From contig NZ_AWGF01000012.1 in NCBI RefSeq assembly GCF_000495855.1, forward strand, positions 124,001 to 188,000: a stretch of 64,000 bases of DNA, read 5' to 3'. Made by a program: the position numbers and the translations under genes. The notes beneath the pieces are model-generated. The model saw only the letters and a program-made list of their open reading frames with translations, ran no database searches and was not told where the DNA came from. Positions 58,710 through 64,000 of the stretch are shown here, piece by piece; positions within the stretch are counted from its first letter, which is position 1; the number at the start of each line of letters is the position of its first letter. Source of the DNA: Asticcacaulis sp. YBE204. Its GTDB lineage: Bacteria > Pseudomonadota > Alphaproteobacteria > Caulobacterales > Caulobacteraceae.

Positions 58710-59930
58710 CTAGGCCGGGTTCCTGTACAACCGGCCCTTTTCGGCCAGGGCAATCAAGGTCAGCGCCCCAACCCCCAACCCCAGCGCCGACAGGGGCAGC
58801 AGCCATACGCCACCGGTCCAGAACTGTCCGATCCACGCGCCGATGAAGCCACCGCCGACCATCGACAGCACGCCCTGAAGCGAGGCGGCGGTACCCGCGA
58901 CGTGGCCGACCTTTTCCATGGCGATGGCGGTGAAGTTCGAGGTGCTCATGGCCATGCACATCATGGTCAGGGCCTGTAAAATCGTAAAACTGATCAGGGT
59001 TTCGCGCCCGCTCAGCGCCCACAGGACGTGGATCGTGGCCATGACGATAACCCCGGTCAGGGCGCGGTGCGACATGACCCTGGTGCCCAGCTTTTCGACC
59101 AGCTTGATATTGGTAAAAGCGCCCACCGCCATCGCTCCGGCGCACAGCGCGAAGACAAGGCCCAGCATGACAGGTTGATGGAAGACTTCCTCGAAAATCT
59201 GCGGCATCAGCGACAGATAGGACAGGATCATCGCCGTCATCAGCATGACCGCCAGCGAATAGCCGAGCGAGGTACGCTCCGACGCAATGAACCCGGCGAC
59301 GCGGATGAACTTGGCGGGCGAGGGGGCGTAGCGGACCTCCGGATCGAGCGTTTCCGGCAGGCGCAGCCATACCCACAGGGCGACCACAGCCCCGGCGCCG
59401 GTCAGCATGAAGAAGATACCGCGCCACGGCAGACCGAGCAGGATCAACTGCCCCAGACTGGGGGCCAGAATCGGCACGGCGAGGAAGACGACGTGGGCGG
59501 TCGACAGCATCTTGGCCATCTGCGCACCGGAATAGAGGTCGCGGATCGCCGAGCGTGGAATGACGCTGGCCGCGGCTGCCGCGACGCCCTGAAAGAAGCG
59601 CAGGATGAGCATGTGCTCGAGGTCGGTGACCAGCGACACGATGAACGACAGGACGACATAGACCAGCAGGCCGCCGAGCAGAACCTTGCGCCGCCCCAGC
59701 CAGTCCGACAGGGTGCCGCAAATGAATTGTCCGATCCCCGCGCCCATGAAGAAGACCGAGATGATCAGTTGCAACCGGTTGGGGTTGTCGATGCCGAACG
59801 CCTTGCCCATCACCGGCAGAGCGGGCAGCATGGTATCGACGCTCAGCGCCGTCGCGGCCATACAGGCGGCGATCAGGGCGACGAATTCCGGAAACGGCGG
59901 GATGGTCTTGGGGGGCAGGTCGAGACGCAT
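58710..59930 (-). CDS. Bcr/CflA family MFS drug exporter
   Basis: Inner-membrane transporter of 406 aa from the chosen start, twelve helices. The Bcr/CflA signatures TMLPALPVMGKAFG, GAGIGQFICGTLSDWLGRRK and LRFFQGVAAAAASVIPRSAIR are clear. ATG 59930 has AGGGA 7 nt upstream; the frame is open to a GTG at 59960 with an ATG at 59954. Drug or amino-acid export cannot be distinguished. Confidence 0.87.
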   Translation of the reverse strand: MRLDLPPKTIPPFPEFVALIAACMAATALSVDTMLPALPVMGKAFGIDNPNRLQLIISVFFMGAGIGQFICGTLSDWLGRRKVLLGGLLVYVVLSFIVSLVTDLEHMLILRFFQGVAAAAASVIPRSAIRDLYSGAQMAKMLSTAHVVFLAVPILAPSLGQLILLGLPWRGIFFMLTGAGAVVALWVWLRLPETLDPEVRYAPSPAKFIRVAGFIASERTSLGYSLAVMLMTAMILSYLSLMPQIFEEVFHQPVMLGLVFALCAGAMAVGAFTNIKLVEKLGTRVMSHRALTGVIVMATIHVLWALSGRETLISFTILQALTMMCMAMSTSNFTAIAMEKVGHVAGTAASLQGVLSMVGGGFIGAWIGQFWTGGVWLLPLSALGLGVGALTLIALAEKGRLYRNPA

Positions 59931-60000
59931 GATGGCGTCCCTATACCCCTTCATGGGCACAATAGAAACGGCTCGTTTTTTAAAAAACGCTCGTCGATAT

Positions 60001-60366
60001 TTAGTTCGCTTTCAGATAGGCGATGATGTCGGCGCGCTTTTTCGGGTCTTTGGTCGGGGCCATGCTCATCGCTGTTCCGGGGACCGTCGTGTCGGGGCTG
60101 GCCAGAAATTTGTCGAGCTGGGCCTCGGACCACGCCGGGGCCTTTTTCATTGCCGGGGAATATTTGAACTTAGGGTCGGTTCCGGCTTTCTTGCCGACGA
60201 TGCCGGACAGACTGGGGCCAATGCCGGTGACGCCGGGCTTGATCGAATGGCACGACATGCAGGCCCCGAAGGCCTTTTTGCCTGCCACGGCATCGCCCGC
60301 GACCTGAGCCTGGGCGACAGACGTCATAAGGCCTAAGGCGGCGGCCAGAAGGAGTGTGGATTTCAT
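60001..60366 (-). CDS. class I cytochrome c
   Basis: Periplasmic electron carrier of 121 aa. Signal peptide (to about AQA-Q), haem-binding CMSCH, IGPSLSGIVGKKAG loop and the axial Met in PGTAMSMAP. Small soluble c2/c552-type carrier. Alone, without an oxidase next to it. Confidence 0.93.
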   Translation of the reverse strand: MKSTLLLAAALGLMTSVAQAQVAGDAVAGKKAFGACMSCHSIKPGVTGIGPSLSGIVGKKAGTDPKFKYSPAMKKAPAWSEAQLDKFLASPDTTVPGTAMSMAPTKDPKKRADIIAYLKAN

Positions 60367-60411
60367 CGGTGTGCCTGTCGTTTTGATTATCTTACAAATC
60401 TACAGGAACAA

Positions 60412-60455
60412 GCGCATTCCGAAAAGTGGGAACCGGTTTTCGGAATCGAATGCGC
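60412..60455. repeat. dispersed palindrome, copy 5
   Basis: GCGCATTCCGAAAA and TTTTCGGAATcgaATGCGC enclose GTGGGAACCGG. It has the most regular form of the five copies and lies between the cytochrome and kinase genes, 29 bp after the kinase stop. Confidence 0.8.
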
Positions 60456-60483
60456 GATAAAAAAACGAAGGGTAAATCGGTTT

Positions 60484-63400
60484 TTATCCCGCCTTGGTAA
60501 TCGGGGCGGTAAGGCGCGCGGCGAATTCGGCCTTCGACAAGGGTTTGGAGAACATGTAGCCCTGCATGGCGTGGACGCCCGCCGATTTGAGGTGTCGGTG
60601 CTGGCTGGGGGTTTCGATGCCTTCGGCGACGACCTGCATCCCGAAAGCACGACCGATGCCGGACACGGCCTGAATGATAGCCAAGGCTTCGAGCGCCGGA
60701 CGGGCCTCGCCATCGAGCGCCACGACGAATTCGCGGTCGATCTTGATCTTGTCGAACGGATAGCGGTGCAACGCTGTCAGGGACGAATAGCCAACGCCGA
60801 AATCGTCGAGGGCCAGCTTGAAACCGAGCGTACGCAGGCGCTCGAACAGGCGCTTCATCTTTTCGGGTTCGCCCAGAATGGCGGTTTCGGTGACTTCCAG
60901 CACGAAGCGACGCGCCGGGAAGCCCATTTCCTCGAACAGGGCTGTCAGACCGCTGGTGAAATCGGGCTGATCCAGTTCGATCGGCGAGACATTGATGGCC
61001 AGAGGCAGTTCGCCGAACAGATGCGCGTCTTTCAGTACCGCGCGGCGGATATAGGCGCCCAACTGCACGATCAGGCCGGAACGCTCGGCCAGCGGCACGA
61101 ACAGGGCGGGGCTGATCACCGGGGTATCGGCGGCAGGCCAGCGGATGAGGCACTCCGCCGACAGGATGGTTTCGCCGAGACGGTCGAAGATCGGCTGATA
61201 GACCATTTCCAGCGTCCCGGCATTCATGGCGGCTTCGAGGCGACGCAGGATATCGCATTCCTCAGCCGTAAAGCCGTCGCGGGAAGCGGATACCGGTTCG
61301 ACGGCAGGCATGGCCCCGTCCAGCCGTTCGTCCAAGGCCAGAAGCGTGCGGCTGAGGGCGTCGGACAGAATGGCGGCCTCGGCCTGAGTCGCGTCTCGTC
61401 CGTCGCTGCGGATGGCGTTTTCGATAGCGGCGGCGGCGGTCGCCACGGCCTTGGCCCCCAGATTGAGGCTCATCGACTTCATGGCGTGGGCGCTGGAGGC
61501 GACGCGGTCATTGTCCTTGTCGCGCAGGGCGTCGTGTAGGCTGGCCAGCGCTTCGGGCACGTGGCGGCGATAGAGTCCGACGACGCGGTCGACGAATTCG
61601 CCGCGGCCCTGACGGCGACCGTCGAGGAAGGTGGCGAAGACGGCTTCGTCGAACAGGCCGCTAAGGTCCGGCGCGACAACGGGGGCTTTATAGACGTCCG
61701 GCGCAACATCCGGCGCGGTCTGCGCCAGATCGCCGGGCAGGAACGTGTTCAGAATGTCGCCCAAGGCCTGTAACGTAAAGGGTTTGTGCAGGATGGCGTC
61801 CATTCCGGCCTCGCGCCATGCGGTGGCCGCCGCACCGACAACATGGGCCGTCAAAGCGATGATCGGGATACGGGTCTCAGTCTCATCTGCGCGCCAACGC
61901 TTCGTCGCCTCGAACCCGTCGAGTACCGGCATGGAACCGTCCATCAGCACCAGATCGAAGCGTTCCGTCGCCATGATATCAAGCGCTGCCTGACCGTCAT
62001 TGGCCGTCACGCAGCGGATACCGAAGCGCGACAGGGATTCGGCGGCAACCTCGCGATTGACCTCGGCGTCGTCCACCACCAGCACGCGGGCGTCGGGATA
62101 GACGTGTTCGGCGCGCCAGACCGTCGTTTCCGGGGCGCTCAAGGCCAGAGGCGTGCCGTCGCGCAGGCACTGGATCAACTGATCGACGTCGCGGTGACGC
62201 GCCGGACGCGGCAGCACGGCGGCGCAACGCCCGCTTTTCAGCCACGCCTCGGCCTCAGCATCCTCGGCTTCGGCCAGCAGGACCAGGGTCTGCGGATCGG
62301 CATTGATCTCACGCCGCGCGACGATGTCGGCAATGATTAGCGCCGGTCTGCCGTCGGCTATCGCACCGGCGGCCTTGAAGCGCGTCCGCAAGGCATGGGC
62401 CTCGGCGCGACCGTGAACCGCGACATGGACGCACAAACCGTCCAATTCAGGCGGCGCGGCGGTGGCCGCCTCAGCCAGCGCGGGCAGACGGACGTGGAAC
62501 TGAGTTCCCTTTCCCTGTTCGGAGGTGACGGCAATACCGCCGCCCATCGCCTCGACCAGCCGCTTGGCGATCGACAGACCGAGCCCCGTGCCGCCGAAGC
62601 GCCGCGTCGTGGTCTGGTCTTCCTGCGTGAACGCGCCGAAGATGCCGCCCAGTTTGTCCGCCGCGATACCGATGCCCGTATCGGCGACGACCAGCCGCCA
62701 GAAGCCGGGATCGCGATCCGGCGACAAACGAATCGTCACGTGGCCGGTTTCGGTAAATTTCAGGGCGTTGGACACCAGATTGCTCAGCACCTGCCCCAGA
62801 CGCACGGCGTCGGCGGGTGCGATGCGCGGGGCGTCCGGTTGCACCAGCGCCACCAGTTCGAGGCCCTTTTCGCGCGCCTTGGCGTGGAACAGGCCGATCG
62901 TGTCATCGATCAGGTCGAGCAGATCGACCTCGGTAATCTCCACGTCCATCTTGCCCGCCTCGATCTTGGAAAAATCGAGGATATCGTTGATGACCGCCAG
63001 CAGGCTGCGGCCCGACTTGGCGATCGTCTGGGCGTGACGCCGGGCCTTGGGCGGCAGGTTCTCCCCGGTCAGAAGCTCGGCCATGACCATGACCCCGTTC
63101 ATCGGGGTGCGGATTTCGTGGCTCATGGTCGCCAGAAATTCCGACTTGGCGGCATTGGCGGCGTGGGCCGCGTCGCGGGCGATCAGATAGTCGCGCGTGC
63201 GGTCGGCGACCTCGGACTCGAGGCCCTTCATCTGGGCGTCGATCTTGCGGTCGCGCTGCGAAATGGCGTCGAGCATGGCGTTGAAGCCATCGACCAGCGT
63301 GCCCACCTCGTCCTGCGACCGGCGCTCCACGTGGCGACCGAAATTGCCGGTATGGGCAATGTCGCCGACCGTGGCGGTCAGTTCGGCCAGAGGCTGGGTC

Positions 63401-63969
63401 ATGGTGGACTGCATCCGCCGCGCCACCATCAGGGCGACGATCAGCGCCGTGACGGCCAGAGCCGAAATCCCCAGCAAAGACATCAACAGACCCTGCCACA
63501 GGCCGTTGGCCTGATGAACGACCTTGACCTTGCCGATGACCGTGCCGTCGCTGACGACCGGGGCCTCGACCTGCACCGAACGCGTGAAAAGCAGGGCTGT
63601 CAGGGGCGGATTTTTCGTGTCCGATCCGATGCTTACATCGGTCTTTAAACGTGCCCCGGAACCGGTTTCGGCGATGACGCTGCCGTCGGTCAGTTCAACG
63701 CGGGCATAGTCGATCCCCGGTGTGCGCGACACGGCGCGGATGGCGGTAAAGGCGCGTCCGGCGTCGTGGGCCTCGATGCCGTCCACGACGCTTGAGGCCA
63801 GAACCTCGGCGGCGGTCGTCATGACCGACCAGCGATTATCGGCGTGGCGCTGGGCCTCGTTGATCACGAACAGCATCGCGACCGGCACGGTGCAGAACAG
63901 CACACAGCCAAGCACCAGCCGGTTCAGGCGCTGGCGGATCGAGGTTTGGCGCTGAGGGGCAGGGATCAT
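60484..63969 (-). CDS. hybrid histidine kinase with receiver, HPt and EAL domains
   Basis: Sensor protein of 1161 aa. Two membrane helices (about residues 17-37 and 160-182) flank a periplasmic sensor; then HAMP (185-237), coiled coil, HisKA with His284 (SHEIRTP), HATPase (390-496), a degenerate receiver (510-605), a receiver with Asp677 (LVLMDGSMP), HPt with His828 (AHAMKSMSL) and a C-terminal EAL domain (910-1155). The EAL domain keeps Glu939 (ECLIRW), Asn993, Glu1025, Asp1055/1056, Lys1076 and Glu1116, so it should be an active c-di-GMP phosphodiesterase. A full phosphorelay plus output enzyme in one chain is unusual. No other gene shares the operon. Confidence 0.93.
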   Translation of the reverse strand: MIPAPQRQTSIRQRLNRLVLGCVLFCTVPVAMLFVINEAQRHADNRWSVMTTAAEVLASSVVDGIEAHDAGRAFTAIRAVSRTPGIDYARVELTDGSVIAETGSGARLKTDVSIGSDTKNPPLTALLFTRSVQVEAPVVSDGTVIGKVKVVHQANGLWQGLLMSLLGISALAVTALIVALMVARRMQSTMTQPLAELTATVGDIAHTGNFGRHVERRSQDEVGTLVDGFNAMLDAISQRDRKIDAQMKGLESEVADRTRDYLIARDAAHAANAAKSEFLATMSHEIRTPMNGVMVMAELLTGENLPPKARRHAQTIAKSGRSLLAVINDILDFSKIEAGKMDVEITEVDLLDLIDDTIGLFHAKAREKGLELVALVQPDAPRIAPADAVRLGQVLSNLVSNALKFTETGHVTIRLSPDRDPGFWRLVVADTGIGIAADKLGGIFGAFTQEDQTTTRRFGGTGLGLSIAKRLVEAMGGGIAVTSEQGKGTQFHVRLPALAEAATAAPPELDGLCVHVAVHGRAEAHALRTRFKAAGAIADGRPALIIADIVARREINADPQTLVLLAEAEDAEAEAWLKSGRCAAVLPRPARHRDVDQLIQCLRDGTPLALSAPETTVWRAEHVYPDARVLVVDDAEVNREVAAESLSRFGIRCVTANDGQAALDIMATERFDLVLMDGSMPVLDGFEATKRWRADETETRIPIIALTAHVVGAAATAWREAGMDAILHKPFTLQALGDILNTFLPGDLAQTAPDVAPDVYKAPVVAPDLSGLFDEAVFATFLDGRRQGRGEFVDRVVGLYRRHVPEALASLHDALRDKDNDRVASSAHAMKSMSLNLGAKAVATAAAAIENAIRSDGRDATQAEAAILSDALSRTLLALDERLDGAMPAVEPVSASRDGFTAEECDILRRLEAAMNAGTLEMVYQPIFDRLGETILSAECLIRWPAADTPVISPALFVPLAERSGLIVQLGAYIRRAVLKDAHLFGELPLAINVSPIELDQPDFTSGLTALFEEMGFPARRFVLEVTETAILGEPEKMKRLFERLRTLGFKLALDDFGVGYSSLTALHRYPFDKIKIDREFVVALDGEARPALEALAIIQAVSGIGRAFGMQVVAEGIETPSQHRHLKSAGVHAMQGYMFSKPLSKAEFAARLTAPITKAG

Positions 63970-64000
63970 TACGGGTGGGGACAGGCAAGAGGAAACCCCT

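Overview
The window looks like chromosome of an alphaproteobacterium of the family Caulobacteraceae, most likely Asticcacaulis or a close relative. This is inferred from the GC-rich codon use, the TonB-dependent receptor and polysaccharide-enzyme content, the many Tat-exported enzymes, and short intergenic palindromes of a type common in alphaproteobacteria. No rRNA or other taxonomic marker is present, so the genus is a guess.

Layout. (1) 1-11.2 kb: a carbohydrate and sulfur block. It holds an HTH-TPR protein cut by the window edge, a secreted GH43 glycosidase, the rhamnose symporter RhaT, a DszB-like or ABC-binding-protein-like gene, an aldo/keto reductase, a secreted GH2 beta-galactosidase, and a Cds1-type PLP cysteine desulfhydrase followed by a membrane protein. 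Several promoters here carry dyads or repeated motifs. (2) 11.3-20.1 kb: a lipoprotein intradiol dioxygenase, then a reverse-strand operon virB1-B2-B3-B4-B6-B9-B10-B11 with no VirB5, VirB7, VirB8 or VirD4. (3) 20.3-27.3 kb: a DUF1800/DUF1501 pair and the ku-ligD end-joining operon. (4) 27.4-34.6 kb: a large autotransporter, an ECF sigma/anti-sigma pair (the sigma gene has an abnormal start), a divergent subtilisin-like protease and a secreted low-complexity protein. (5) 34.7-45.4 kb: one reverse-strand run tldD-tldE-DUF4159-moxR-DUF58-BatA-like-DUF4175-large membrane protein, with a repeat at the DUF4159 start. (6) 45.6-49.7 kb: a TonB-dependent receptor with a possible switching leader hairpin, and a LysR regulator. 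(7) 49.7-56.4 kb: a Doc/AbrB toxin-antitoxin pair and a hexarate locus (gudP plus an unknown exported protein on one strand, kdgD plus an exported esterase on the other). (8) 56.5-64 kb: tRNA-Arg(CCG), a pseudo-receiver, a Crp/Fnr regulator overlapping maiA, an MFS exporter, cytochrome c, and a 1161-residue hybrid kinase that fuses a whole phosphorelay to an EAL domain.

How the parts fit. The sugar loci suggest growth on plant-type polysaccharides: exported glycosidases and a TonB receptor outside or in the outer membrane, dedicated symporters (RhaT, GudP) in the inner membrane, and cytoplasmic dehydration of hexarates by KdgD. The reduced VirB machine and the TldD/E-MoxR run are the parts whose biological role is least clear.

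Non-coding structure is rich. At least five copies of a roughly 40-bp palindrome, two inverted copies of a roughly 170-207-bp element with terminal inverted repeats, and a third 156-bp element of similar design lie between genes. One of them forms the ribosome-binding region of a gene.
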